Origin: Methanosphaera sp. rholeuAM6
GTDB taxonomy: Archaea; Methanobacteriota; Methanobacteria; Methanobacteriales; Methanobacteriaceae
NCBI GenBank assembly: GCA_003266105.1
Contig: MVAA01000116.1
Location: 3,723-17,941 of the forward strand
Length of the DNA stretch: 14,219 nt
Direction: 5' to 3'
The stretch's first letter is position 1. Each line of letters opens with the position of its first letter. The position numbers were made by a program, and so were the translations under genes. Positions 1 through 6,823 of the stretch are shown piece by piece. A model generated the notes under the pieces. That model saw nothing but the letters and a program-made list of their open reading frames with translations. It was not told the origin of the DNA and ran no database searches.

Positions 1-663
1 ACAATAGACTTTGATTCAGCAAAACACATCTTAGACGATGAAAAGATGAACAAGGCTCTGAATTTAATCAGAAAATTCTACCTCTACATCGGTGCAAGAC
101 TTGAAACAGAAAACGCTAAGGAAATAATTAACTCTGATGATCCGCTTAAGACACTGGACAAATTCCACTTCTATGAAAGATATGAAGGACTGTTGGCTAA
201 CGAATCAAGACTCGCACACTTCCATGACGACAAGACATTTGTATTTGTCGGCAGCGGCCCATTGCCATTAACACTAATCCTGTTTAGACAAAAATTCGGA
301 TGTAAATGTATTGGAATAGAAATACAGGAAGACGTTGCAGAACTGTCACGAAAAGTTATTGACAAACTCGGCCTAAGTGACGGAATAGAAATAGTTGTTG
401 GTGATGAAAAAACAATCAAAGACCTTGATTATGACATCTTAATGGTAGCGGCATTTGCAGAACCTAAAGACAGGGTATTCTCAAACGTATGGGAACTTAT
501 TGATGAAAAAACACCATTGCTTGTAAGAACATACAGCGGTATGAGAGCAATACTCTATGCACCATTGACCGACACAATACTAAGAGGATTCCATAAGGAA
601 GTAATGCTGCTTCCTATAGGAAACACTAACAACACCAGTGTACTTCTTAGAAAAATAGTATAA
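1..663 (+). CDS. Nicotianamine synthase-like protein (5' end outside window)
   Basis: The frame is open from base 1 and reads through to TAA at 661-663, giving 220 visible residues. The ATG at 46 is probably internal, because the family is longer and the residues before it are in frame. The core is a SAM-binding Rossmann-like fold: FVGSGPLPLTL is the hallmark glycine/proline loop of nicotianamine synthases, followed by the acidic strand end IGIEIQED and VVGDE further on. Upstream, FHFYERYEGLLANESRL lies where the family carries its catalytic Tyr/Glu region. The characterised archaeal member (Methanothermobacter MtNAS) condenses aminopropyl groups from SAM onto glutamate to make a nicotianamine-like metal chelator. 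That activity is inferred here from family membership. It is a cytosolic protein. No metal transporter is adjacent in the visible part. Family assignment is firm; the exact product is not known. Confidence 0.85.
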   Translation, partial: TIDFDSAKHILDDEKMNKALNLIRKFYLYIGARLETENAKEIINSDDPLKTLDKFHFYERYEGLLANESRLAHFHDDKTFVFVGSGPLPLTLILFRQKFGCKCIGIEIQEDVAELSRKVIDKLGLSDGIEIVVGDEKTIKDLDYDILMVAAFAEPKDRVFSNVWELIDEKTPLLVRTYSGMRAILYAPLTDTILRGFHKEVMLLPIGNTNNTSVLLRKIV

Positions 664-701
664 AAAAAACAGTGAAATTAGAAGGAATACGTTATTCCTT
701 C
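662..701 (-). terminator. Hairpin plus T-run after the channel-like gene
   Basis: A perfect 9-bp stem (681-689 with 693-701) has a 3-base loop and includes the last codons and TAA stop of the minus-strand gene at 692. On the minus strand it is followed, after about a dozen bases, by eight T residues (669-662). This fits a transcription terminator for the minus-strand gene. It lies in the 28-base gap between two convergent genes and could also slow transcription from the left. Archaeal termination depends mainly on the T-run, so the role of the hairpin is inferred. Confidence 0.5.
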
Positions 702-1489
702 TTCATATCCTTTATAAGCTCCTCTAATTCTTTGAACTTTTTATCATAATGCTTTATAATTAACGTAGCGGTAAGTGTTGCCGTACCTACACCAGACAAT
801 ATATATCCACTCCACACAAGGAATATTGCATTCATCTTACCAAGTATTGTGCCTCCAAGAATGGCATAACCGTTACTTGTAAAAGCATTGGAAACCATTA
901 CCAATGAATCCAACAGGTTCACATGTTCTGTTGCAGTTGTAAAGAACAAACTGATAAATATTATTGTAAATAACAGTAGAATTGTTATTCCAAGACTGTT
1001 TGTTTCAGTATAATCCTCAAAACGCCTATAATAGTACATTGATGCATAGAACAAACCGAAAATCCTTACTAAATCAAAAACATATACAAGATCCATATCC
1101 GTAAGTATGTACATCATGGAAGCAAATGGTATTAAGGTAAATAATACAATCTTATCCTTCAAAGATTCCCTTGGCATGCCTTCAATCAGTATTATGGATA
1201 GGAATATTTCAAACAACACCAGATAATACGTGTTTTCAACGCCTATGATTATGATAATCAGTATATTAATCAGTGCAAGAGTCATTATTGATAGGTAATA
1301 GACCTGTTTAATTGAATGAAACTCTTCTTCCGGAATGTATTCTGAAACTTTGAAGAGCCTGTTGTCCCGTTTGTTATGTAAAAATTTAATGACGTAACCC
1401 AAACCCTGAACCAGTAAGAGAAAAATTAACAGTTCAATTATCAGATAAAATATTAAATCAAAATCTATCAAATCAGCTTCTCTCCACAT
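692..1489 (-). CDS. Six-helix K+ channel-like membrane protein with atypical filter
   Basis: 265 residues, mostly hydrophobic. Helices fall near residues 8-34, 62-83, 86-103, 114-129, 133-153 and 165-186. A re-entrant pore-like segment (192-212) and a last helix (218-245) follow, and the tail is charged (KHYDKKFKELEELIKDMKKE). The pore segment lines up with that of the K+ channel at 5732-6583 in length and position, but the filter reads T204-S-N-G-Y208-A instead of TVGYGD. The S4-like stretch (YVFDLVRIFGLFYASMYYYRR) lacks the regular arginine spacing. I therefore call it a diverged member of the voltage-gated ion channel superfamily; whether it conducts K+, another ion or nothing cannot be told. 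The ATG at 1489 has no clear ribosome binding site. A TATA-like stretch (1503-1510) lies too close for a normal leader, so start and promoter are uncertain. Confidence 0.7.
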   Translation of the reverse strand: MWREADLIDFDLIFYLIIELLIFLLLVQGLGYVIKFLHNKRDNRLFKVSEYIPEEEFHSIKQVYYLSIMTLALINILIIIIIGVENTYYLVLFEIFLSIILIEGMPRESLKDKIVLFTLIPFASMMYILTDMDLVYVFDLVRIFGLFYASMYYYRRFEDYTETNSLGITILLLFTIIFISLFFTTATEHVNLLDSLVMVSNAFTSNGYAILGGTILGKMNAIFLVWSGYILSGVGTATLTATLIIKHYDKKFKELEELIKDMKKE

Positions 1490-1678
1490 TTTTTTCTAAC
1501 TACTTATATCTTTGTTCGTCATATGAAATAATCCTTTCTGTTGAAGTTATCACTACATTGATATGACAATCCCGGAACAATTGAACTCAACAGTTAAAAA
1601 GATAGATTTTTGGGGGTATGTTGTTAATCAATCTTATCTAATATTAAAGACAGATATACTAACATTGACAAATGGGAC

Positions 1679-1683
1679 GGAGG
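1679..1683 (+). promoter_or_regulatory. Ribosome binding site deciding the phosphatase start
   Basis: GGAGG lies five bases before the ATG at 1689. The reading frame is open further upstream to an ATG at 1563, but those 42 codons match no HAD sequence and lack such a site, so 1689 is taken as the start. TATA-like sequence lies upstream (about 1636-1659). Confidence 0.8.
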
Positions 1684-1688
1684 ATATT

Positions 1689-2342
1689 ATGAAGAAATTA
1701 TGTATTTTTGACTTTGATGGAACAATGTTTGACTCGATAAGTGACGTTGCCAGATGCTTCAACGAAACATTTGATGAACTTGGATATGAAAGACTGGATT
1801 TGGAATACTACAGGAAATCTCTTGGCGGAAACGTGGATGAAATTATTGGAATAATACTTAAGGACAACAACAATGCCGAAAACGTTGAACTGGTCAAGAA
1901 AACCTATGAAAAAATATACAATAATGACCCGAAGGAAAACACTCATCTATTTGCCGGAATTCATGAATTGCTTGAGAACCTGCAGGATGACGGATTTGTT
2001 TTAGCCATTAACTCCAACAGAAAAACCGCTTCCATCAGGAAATTCATTGACCTGTTTGCAGGTGATATAGATTTTATAGACATACAGGGTCATGAATATT
2101 CCCATCCTTCCAAACCAGATGCCTATGGTGTAAACGCAATATTGGAAAAAAGCGGTATTTCCCGTGAGGATACTGTGTACATAGGTGATTCTGCAACGGA
2201 CGTTGCCACCAGCCGTAATGCAGGCATTGACTGTATCATTGTAACGTGGGGTTATGGCATGGAAGACGTTTACGCCGATGAATATCCCATAGCTGTTGTG
2301 GACAATCCATCTGACATATTAAAAATTGTTAAAAAAGAGTGA
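1689..2342 (+). CDS. HAD-superfamily phosphatase (phosphoglycolate phosphatase-like)
   Basis: 217 residues with all four HAD motifs. Motif I is DFDGT, with nucleophile D8 and general acid D10. Motif II is INSN (S109), motif III is K142 in HPSKPD, and motif IV is GDSATD (D167, D171), which binds Mg2+. A helical cap of about residues 15-85 sits between motifs I and II, as in subfamily I enzymes such as Gph, beta-phosphoglucomutase and pyrophosphatase PpaX. The expected reaction is hydrolysis of a small phosphomonoester in the cytosol. Phosphoglycolate is the usual annotation for this shape, but the substrate cannot be read from sequence. The start is set by GGAGG at 1679. It converges with the aldo/keto reductase gene, stop to stop nine bases apart, so transcription from the two may interfere. 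Confidence 0.88.
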   Translation: MKKLCIFDFDGTMFDSISDVARCFNETFDELGYERLDLEYYRKSLGGNVDEIIGIILKDNNNAENVELVKKTYEKIYNNDPKENTHLFAGIHELLENLQDDGFVLAINSNRKTASIRKFIDLFAGDIDFIDIQGHEYSHPSKPDAYGVNAILEKSGISREDTVYIGDSATDVATSRNAGIDCIIVTWGYGMEDVYADEYPIAVVDNPSDILKIVKKE

Positions 2343-2351
2343 TTTGTCGGA

Positions 2352-3488
2352 TTACTTGAATCCGTACCTTGATATTTCAAATGTTTTTGCAACTTCCTTC
2401 AGGTATTCGGGTATGTTCAGGTGTTGCGGACATTTCTCTTTGCATGCTCCGCATTCTATGCATTCGGATGCTATTCCCACGCCCTCCTGTTTGGCATATG
2501 TTCTGTAGTACTGTCCCTGTGCAGAAAAACCCACAGGTTTTGTGAACATTTCCGTGTTGTACAAATCAAAGAGTTTCGGTATGTTTATGTTTTTTGGACA
2601 GTAGTCTATACAGTAGTTGCACTTTGTACAGTCAACCGTTATCTGTCTTTTAAGTATTTCCACTACCTGTTCTATTATTTCCTCTTCAGTGTCGTTTATT
2701 GGCTTGAAGTTGTCCATGAATGTCGTGTTGTCATCAAGCTGCTGATAATCTGTCATTCCGCTAAGCACCATCATCACATCGTCCAGGCTTGCACAATAAC
2801 GGATTGCCCATGATGCTATTGATGCTTCACTGTCATATTCTTTCATTAACTTGTCTGCTTCATCAGATAGGTTAACCAGTGTTCCTCCCTTTACCGGTTC
2901 CATTACTATTACCGGTTTATCGTGTTTCTGACATACCTGGTAGCATTTTCTTGCCTGTACACTATCGTTTTCCCAGTCGTAATAGTTTATCTGCAGTTGT
3001 ACGAATTCTATTTCAGGGTGTTGCGTAAGCAGGTCGTCCAGCATTTGCGCCGTGTCATGATATGATATTCCCATGTGCCTGATTTTTCCCTCTTCAAGTT
3101 TTTCCTTGACGAAGGTGAATGAGTCCACTTCTGTAAATGCCTTTTCTGAGAATTTGCAGATGTTGTGCATAAGGTAGTAGTCGAAGTATTCCACTCCACA
3201 TCTTTCCAGTTGTTCCTGGAATATTGGTTCCAGTTCTTCCTGTTTTGGCAGTGCGTATAATGGTATTTTGTCTGCGAGTATGAATGATTCCCTTGGGTAT
3301 CTTTCCACAAGGCTTTTTCTGATTGCCTCTTCACTTGCTCCGGCATGGTAGTGGTATCCCGTGTCAAAGTAGTTAAATCCCCTTTCCATGAAGGTGTCCA
3401 CCATCCTGTTTAGTTCTTCATAGTTTATGTCCGTTACGTCTTCACTGTTTTGTGGCAGTCGCATGAATCCGAATCCCAGTTTTTTCAT
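2352..3488 (-). CDS. Aldo/keto reductase with C-terminal 2x[4Fe-4S] ferredoxin domain
   Basis: 378 residues. Residues 1 to about 265 form an aldo/keto reductase TIM barrel with the full catalytic tetrad: D42 and Y47 (FDTGYHYHAG), K74 (ADKIP) and H108 (LMHN). The C-terminal domain carries two cysteine clusters, C287-C290-C293-C297 and C343-C346-C349-C353, each CxxCxxCxxxCP, typical of two [4Fe-4S] clusters. Such fusions are common in methanogens and anaerobes. The clusters probably allow electron exchange with ferredoxin instead of, or along with, NADPH; substrate and partner are unknown. The domain order and length are normal for this group, and the protein is cytosolic. Start: ATG at 3488 preceded by a weak GGGAAG and a TATA-like element at 3521-3529. 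Alternative: a plain oxidoreductase of unknown substrate. Confidence 0.9.
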   Translation of the reverse strand: MKKLGFGFMRLPQNSEDVTDINYEELNRMVDTFMERGFNYFDTGYHYHAGASEEAIRKSLVERYPRESFILADKIPLYALPKQEELEPIFQEQLERCGVEYFDYYLMHNICKFSEKAFTEVDSFTFVKEKLEEGKIRHMGISYHDTAQMLDDLLTQHPEIEFVQLQINYYDWENDSVQARKCYQVCQKHDKPVIVMEPVKGGTLVNLSDEADKLMKEYDSEASIASWAIRYCASLDDVMMVLSGMTDYQQLDDNTTFMDNFKPINDTEEEIIEQVVEILKRQITVDCTKCNYCIDYCPKNINIPKLFDLYNTEMFTKPVGFSAQGQYYRTYAKQEGVGIASECIECGACKEKCPQHLNIPEYLKEVAKTFEISRYGFK

Positions 3489-3520
3489 CTTATCTTCCCA
3501 TTTTTTTGTGTTTATACTAT

Positions 3521-3529
3521 TATATATGT
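3521..3529 (-). promoter_or_regulatory. TATA-box candidate for the aldo/keto reductase gene
   Basis: On the minus strand the sequence reads ACATATATA, about 33-40 bases before the ATG at 3488. A start site about 25 bases downstream would leave a leader of about ten bases that includes the weak GGGAAG site. Prediction from sequence only. Confidence 0.4.
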
Positions 3530-3660
3530 TGCTTATGGTATTAAATTGAACATGTTTTATTTTTTTTTATTGACGTTTTGTTTTAATTGTTGACCGTTGC
3601 AAATGACATGCATAATTCTTTCATTATACTATAAAATATGATTAATTAAAATGATACTTC

Positions 3661-3888
3661 TTATCTTTTGAAGTATTTTTCTCTATTGTAATTTCGATAA
3701 AATGAATACATCCATACCAATAAACAAATTATTATACATGATATGTAGATGTAACTGTTATTATCATATTGATTACGTATCAGGAAATATACCATACAAA
3801 TCATAAAAAGTATGAATGCAAAACCCGTCACCAGCATCTGTAAACGGGAAATCCTATCCAACCTTTCCACCAATAACCTCTTCTTCAT
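3661..3888 (-). CDS. Small two-helix membrane protein, function unknown
   Basis: 75 residues with a basic N-terminus (MKKRLLVERLDRISR), a first helix at about 16-37, a short polar loop (RNQYDNNS), a second helix at about 46-63 and a basic tail ending NREKYFKR. By the positive-inside rule both ends would face the cytoplasm. I recognise no family. It is judged real for three reasons: clean helix-loop-helix composition, no larger gene on the other strand, and a TATATA element 27 bases before the ATG, the distance expected for a leaderless archaeal transcript. No ribosome binding site is visible, which agrees with that. It is divergent from the acidic protein gene at 3973. A membrane role near the unrelated neighbours cannot be specified. 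Confidence 0.55.
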   Translation of the reverse strand: MKKRLLVERLDRISRLQMLVTGFAFILFMICMVYFLIRNQYDNNSYIYISCIIICLLVWMYSFYRNYNREKYFKR

Positions 3889-3907
3889 AGATAAGAGTAT
3901 ATCCTAC

Positions 3908-3921
3908 AAAATATATAACTA
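3908..3921. promoter_or_regulatory. Shared divergent TATA element
   Basis: AAAATATATAACT lies between the divergent genes starting at 3888 (-) and 3973 (+), and its ATATAT core reads alike on both strands. Leftward, its centre is about 27 bases from the ATG, so that transcript would be leaderless. Rightward, the start site would fall near 3940 and give a leader of about 33 bases with GGTG at 3963-3966. One site may serve both genes. Confidence 0.45.
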
Positions 3922-3972
3922 TTCATCATGGACAAACATACCAAAGAAGCGATGCATGAGTTGGTGTAAAAT

Positions 3973-4536
3973 ATGACACAAGATATTATTAAAGCGGCAA
4001 AGGAAGACAAACGAGTAATAGTGGCCGAAATACTGACGGATGAAATGAAAAAACAGATACTTGAACTGGAACTCAAACGCCTGAACGAACCGATACCTGT
4101 GATAAACAAAAGCCTACAGGAAGCCTTTGACAAAGAACAGGCAATGGTAATAGTCATAGAAAAACCGAAAGAAGACGTGCCAATCGAAGAACAGATACCG
4201 ACATTGACCCTGCAGACAGACAGCGGAAAAATAATAGGCGAAGAAATCTATGACCCCGAAGAACTGGAACTGATGAGAGAGGACAATGAGGCATACTTCA
4301 TATCTGAACACTTCGTAACATTTCCCAACATGGCAGTGGCCGGAGAAAAACAGTTCTTTGTAGTGGGAGAAATATACAACGTACTTGAAAGCGAGGACAG
4401 AATGAAGGAATGTGTAAAAAGCATGATAATATCCGTTCCAAGCACACACACTGACAGCTTTATCAAAGACTGTTATAAACTGTCACACGAGGAAAAAATA
4501 GCTACAATGATAGTTGGATTTGACGAAAAAGAATAA
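3973..4536 (+). CDS. Acidic soluble protein, function unknown
   Basis: 187 residues with no signal peptide or membrane segment, rich in Glu, Asp and Lys, so probably cytosolic. The N-terminal third is helical and charged (MTQDIIKAAKEDKRV, ILELELKRL). Residues 58-64 (AMVIVIEKP) and 127-133 (QFFVVGE) look like core beta strands. An acidic helix (DPEELELMREDNEAYF) lies in the middle, and the C-terminal part has two cysteines (C147, C167) with no metal-site spacing. I recognise no family and assign no function. The ATG at 3973 follows GGTG at 3963-3966 with six bases between. The gene converges on the operon at 4559-5624 with a 22-base gap that is A/T-rich. Confidence 0.65.
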   Translation: MTQDIIKAAKEDKRVIVAEILTDEMKKQILELELKRLNEPIPVINKSLQEAFDKEQAMVIVIEKPKEDVPIEEQIPTLTLQTDSGKIIGEEIYDPEELELMREDNEAYFISEHFVTFPNMAVAGEKQFFVVGEIYNVLESEDRMKECVKSMIISVPSTHTDSFIKDCYKLSHEEKIATMIVGFDEKE

Positions 4537-4558
4537 AAAGAAGAGTTAAAATTATTTA

Positions 4559-5155
4559 TTAAAATGACTGTGTGCCGCTTGTTGTATCCAATGAAACATG
4601 CCTGTAGTCAAGGGAATTGCCCTTGGAATCATACAACGTGATTAAACATTCATCAGGATACAAATCAAATGCATCAGCAGAACTGACGGTAACGTAACCA
4701 TCCTTGTCAACGGTTTTTGCAACAAGCTTACCTGCATTCAGGTCAGTGCCGTCACGACTGTAAAGGGTGCTTATCTTAACGTTTGTACCGGAAAATTCCT
4801 TGCCGACATAGACCTTACAGGTACTTTTGCTTGACAATGAACTGCCCGTGGTAATAGTTCCCTTACGTATATACATGTCATCGATATCTATCTCGGATAC
4901 ATCATCAGATTCCTTATTATTATCCGAGCTTGATGAAGTGTCAGTATTTGAGGATTCCGTGGCCGATGGCAGCACGGTATCTGCAGATTCCGGTAATGAA
5001 TAATCACTCAATGCTTCATTGGCCGCACTGGCTACCGCTTGAGTGGCAATGACGTTGGCAGCCAATGGTATGATTAACAGTATTGCTAATAATCCGATAA
5101 GCAAACCTATTACTATTTTTACCATTTTATCATTGCTGTTTTCCCATTCATCCAT
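4559..5155 (-). CDS. Membrane-anchored extracytoplasmic protein, function unknown
   Basis: 198 residues. A short polar N-terminus (MDEWENSNDKMVK) precedes one long hydrophobic helix (residues 12-36), which works as a signal anchor. A Ser/Asp/Thr-rich linker (about 50-90, including TDTSSSSDNN) then leads to a compact domain (about 93-198) of probable beta strands outside the membrane. That domain has exactly two cysteines, C113 and C170, which could form a disulphide. No catalytic motif is evident. The ATG overlaps the upstream gene's stop by eight bases. Its binding site GGGGGT (5168-5163), seven bases before the ATG, lies inside the upstream gene's Gly codons, so the two are co-transcribed and probably translationally coupled. 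I infer a joint cell-envelope role with the upstream protein; the nature of that role is unknown. Confidence 0.7.
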   Translation of the reverse strand: MDEWENSNDKMVKIVIGLLIGLLAILLIIPLAANVIATQAVASAANEALSDYSLPESADTVLPSATESSNTDTSSSSDNNKESDDVSEIDIDDMYIRKGTITTGSSLSSKSTCKVYVGKEFSGTNVKISTLYSRDGTDLNAGKLVAKTVDKDGYVTVSSADAFDLYPDECLITLYDSKGNSLDYRHVSLDTTSGTQSF

Positions 5156-5624
5156 AATAATTACCCCCGTTCTGGTTATAGTTATTATAATTGCCGTTGC
5201 CGTTTATCATCTGTTGACCGTTATCGACCATGTTCAGTTTAACCAATACCTCGTATGGTTTGGTAAAATAGTAATATACGGTGAGAATAAGCATTGCAAC
5301 GAAAATAATGAGAAAGAGTATTCCCACATATTGCAAGTAAGTTATGGCAAGAAGCAAGCTAAACAAGTTCAATTTTATGAACAGATCACTGATTGCCAGT
5401 GGATACATAACCAATTCCGTCAAATACAGTATTGAAGCTATCAGTGAGAGAATCAACAGTACCTGTATCCATGCCGGACCAATATTCTTCTTGACCAATC
5501 TGGTTTGAAGATTGCTGGTGGTGGATGAAGCTATATCAAATCCGTTGACCTGATAATAATTAATCTTGTTATTGTACTCCTCCCTGCTGTTAGTGTTTAC
5601 AATCATCATAAATATCACATTCAA
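5148..5624 (-). CDS. Small membrane protein with Asn/Gly/Tyr-rich tail
   Basis: Up to 158 residues. A cytosolic N-terminal stretch (INYYQVNGFDIASSTTSNLQ, then TRLVKK) resembles the short pattern 'hGF-x-I-x-S-x-T...L-x-K-K' seen before membrane helices in many small prokaryotic proteins. Hydrophobic segments follow at about 52-78 and 82-120, enough for three helices. The last twenty residues are low-complexity Asn/Gly/Tyr (NGNGNYNNYNQ, NGGNYYG). Function not recognised. The start is ambiguous: 5624 is the longest, but ATGs at 5609 or 5606 are better placed behind GTGAT (about 5614-5618), so the true protein may be 152-153 residues. A TATA-like TAATATAATA (5670-5661) fits a start site near 5640. 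It is the first gene of an operon with the anchored protein downstream. Confidence 0.7.
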   Translation of the reverse strand: MNVIFMMIVNTNSREEYNNKINYYQVNGFDIASSTTSNLQTRLVKKNIGPAWIQVLLILSLIASILYLTELVMYPLAISDLFIKLNLFSLLLAITYLQYVGILFLIIFVAMLILTVYYYFTKPYEVLVKLNMVDNGQQMINGNGNYNNYNQNGGNYYG

Positions 5625-5660
5625 ATAATCCGTTATTGAATAATAATATCTATTGACATT

Positions 5661-5670
5661 TATTATATTA
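5661..5670 (-). promoter_or_regulatory. TATA-box candidate for the two-gene membrane operon
   Basis: TAATATAATA on the minus strand, about 25 bases before a predicted start site near 5640. This leaves a leader of roughly 30 bases before the ATGs at 5609/5606. Sequence-based prediction. Confidence 0.4.
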
Positions 5671-5703
5671 ATCCTTTTGATGATTGTGCTATCTCAGGTA
5701 GTG

Positions 5704-5737
5704 GAAAAAATAACAAATAATATGAATAACGTTATTC
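5704..5737 (-). terminator. Palindrome plus T-run after the K+ channel gene
   Basis: The perfect 14-base palindrome GAATAACGTTATTC (5724-5737) includes the final Glu codon and TAA of the minus-strand channel gene. Downstream on that strand comes T-rich sequence ending in six T residues (5709-5704). It is probably the terminator of the channel gene and separates it from the operon that follows on the same strand. Confidence 0.45.
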
Positions 5738-6583
5738 CAGCTTTTCATTGATTCTGTCCAGTTTTTCATCCATCTTGGCCAGTTTTTCCTTAAGCTCCCT
5801 GTTTTCCTTTTCCAGATCGCTTATTTTATGGTCAAGATCATGTATTTCCTTATGAACTATTTTGTTTCCTTTCTGTGATTTTTCCAGGTGTTTGATGATT
5901 GTTCCTCTTGTCTGTATCTGTGATTCCTTGTTATATATTGCTGAAAGGTATGCTGTGAATATTGCCACAACAATTACTCCCATTATCATTGTAAGCACTG
6001 TCAATGACTTTCCTATAGGACTTAACGGAACGTAATCCCCGTATCCTACCGTTGACACTGTAACCACCATGAACCATAACGCATCCGTTATTGAATCAAA
6101 TGCTCCGTCAAGCATTATAAGCAGTACAGCAGATACCACAACATATATCGTTAAAATAACCAGCAACAATCTGAACAGGTGATGCTGTATGAAATAAACG
6201 AAGGATTTATAGTCCTTTTTAACGTTCCATATACGTACCAGTTTGATAACCTTTATAAATCTGAATAATCTGAATATTGAGAAGTACCTGAAGAGTATGT
6301 CAAACGGAAATATTGAAATGAGCGATATAATGTTTTTGTCCTTTATGAGAAAATCCTTCAGGCTTCCCTCATATGTATAGTAGTCATAGGCAAGGTCTAT
6401 GAATATAAGCAGACATACCATGAAATCATAATCTGCAAATACGTTTTCCACCCTGAAGCTGAATGTATATGATATAGAAAGAAATATGAATATTAAGTCT
6501 ATTACCGTCAGTATAAGAAGGATAACATTCTTAAATTCTCCTATCAGAAACCTTGTCTCTTCATCAAAATAATCTTCAAACAT
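5732..6583 (-). CDS. Voltage-gated-type potassium channel with C-terminal coiled coil
   Basis: 283 residues from the ATG at 6583; a TTG at 6592 in the same frame would add three. Six membrane segments and a pore loop are visible. S4 (FRYFSIFRLFRFIKVIKLVR) carries R99, R105, R108, K111, K114 and R117 at three-residue spacing, a strong voltage-sensor signature. The selectivity filter T178-V-G-Y-G-D183 is canonical for K+. After S6 the tail (about 218-283) is strongly charged with leucine/isoleucine heptads (HDLDHKISDLEKENRELKEK), consistent with a coiled coil that helps hold the tetramer together. No RCK/TrkA-N nucleotide-binding domain is present. Role: K+ flux across the cytoplasmic membrane, probably gated by voltage. 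Upstream sequence is A/T-rich with no clear ribosome binding site, so the transcript may be leaderless. Confidence 0.9.
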   Translation of the reverse strand: MFEDYFDEETRFLIGEFKNVILLILTVIDLIFIFLSISYTFSFRVENVFADYDFMVCLLIFIDLAYDYYTYEGSLKDFLIKDKNIISLISIFPFDILFRYFSIFRLFRFIKVIKLVRIWNVKKDYKSFVYFIQHHLFRLLLVILTIYVVVSAVLLIMLDGAFDSITDALWFMVVTVSTVGYGDYVPLSPIGKSLTVLTMIMGVIVVAIFTAYLSAIYNKESQIQTRGTIIKHLEKSQKGNKIVHKEIHDLDHKISDLEKENRELKEKLAKMDEKLDRINEKLE

Positions 6584-6662
6584 GGAAATCAAGAAAAAAT
6601 AATTGTTAAGTTAATTAATATCCTATTTGTTTAACATGATATTTAGGTTTAATTATTGATTC

Positions 6663-6688
6663 GGGAAAAATTATTCTATCATTTTCCC
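6663..6688. repeat. Inverted repeat in the channel/CorA divergent gap
   Basis: GGGAAAA (6663-6669) and TTTTCCC (6682-6688) are separated by 12 A/T-rich bases. They lie in the 240-base gap between the divergent K+ channel and CorA genes. The arrangement resembles an operator for a dimeric regulator, but a 7-bp arm is short and could be chance. Nothing else in 6584-6823 is recognised except A/T-rich promoter sequence near the CorA start. Confidence 0.3.
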
Positions 6689-6769
6689 CTAAGGCTCATG
6701 ATTGATGATTGGCCTGTTGTCTGATGAATTGTTTTCAACATCACCCACTTGATGAAAAAATCATAGCAC

Positions 6770-6818
6770 TTATTAATTTTTTAATACAAAATATAATATA
6801 AGTAAACTAAGAAGTGAT
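6770..6818 (+). promoter_or_regulatory. Promoter region and ribosome binding site for the CorA gene
   Basis: Two TATA-like stretches are visible: TTAATTTTTTAAT (about 6773-6785) and AAAATATAATATAAG (about 6788-6802). The first would give a start site near 6803, leaving GTGAT (6814-6818, five bases before the ATG) inside the leader. The second would give an almost leaderless transcript. The first is preferred because the ribosome binding site is good. Confidence 0.4.
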
Positions 6819-6823
6819 AACTT

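Noticed and set aside
1563..1688. N-terminal extension of the HAD phosphatase from the ATG at 1563
   Set aside because: No ribosome binding site precedes it, the residues match no HAD feature, and GGAGG at 1679 with the ATG at 1689 places the nucleophile at the usual residue 8.
3928..3969. 13-codon ORF (ATG to TAA) just before the acidic protein gene, as a possible leader peptide
   Set aside because: It lies largely upstream of the transcription start predicted from the TATA element at 3908-3921, has no ribosome binding site, and has no attenuator-like structure after it.
6698..6770. Possible C/D box small RNA, because of repeated TGATGA and CTGA motifs
   Set aside because: A proper C box with preceding purine and a final D box at guide-length spacing are missing; the CTGA and TGATGA overlap each other, and no terminal stem is seen.
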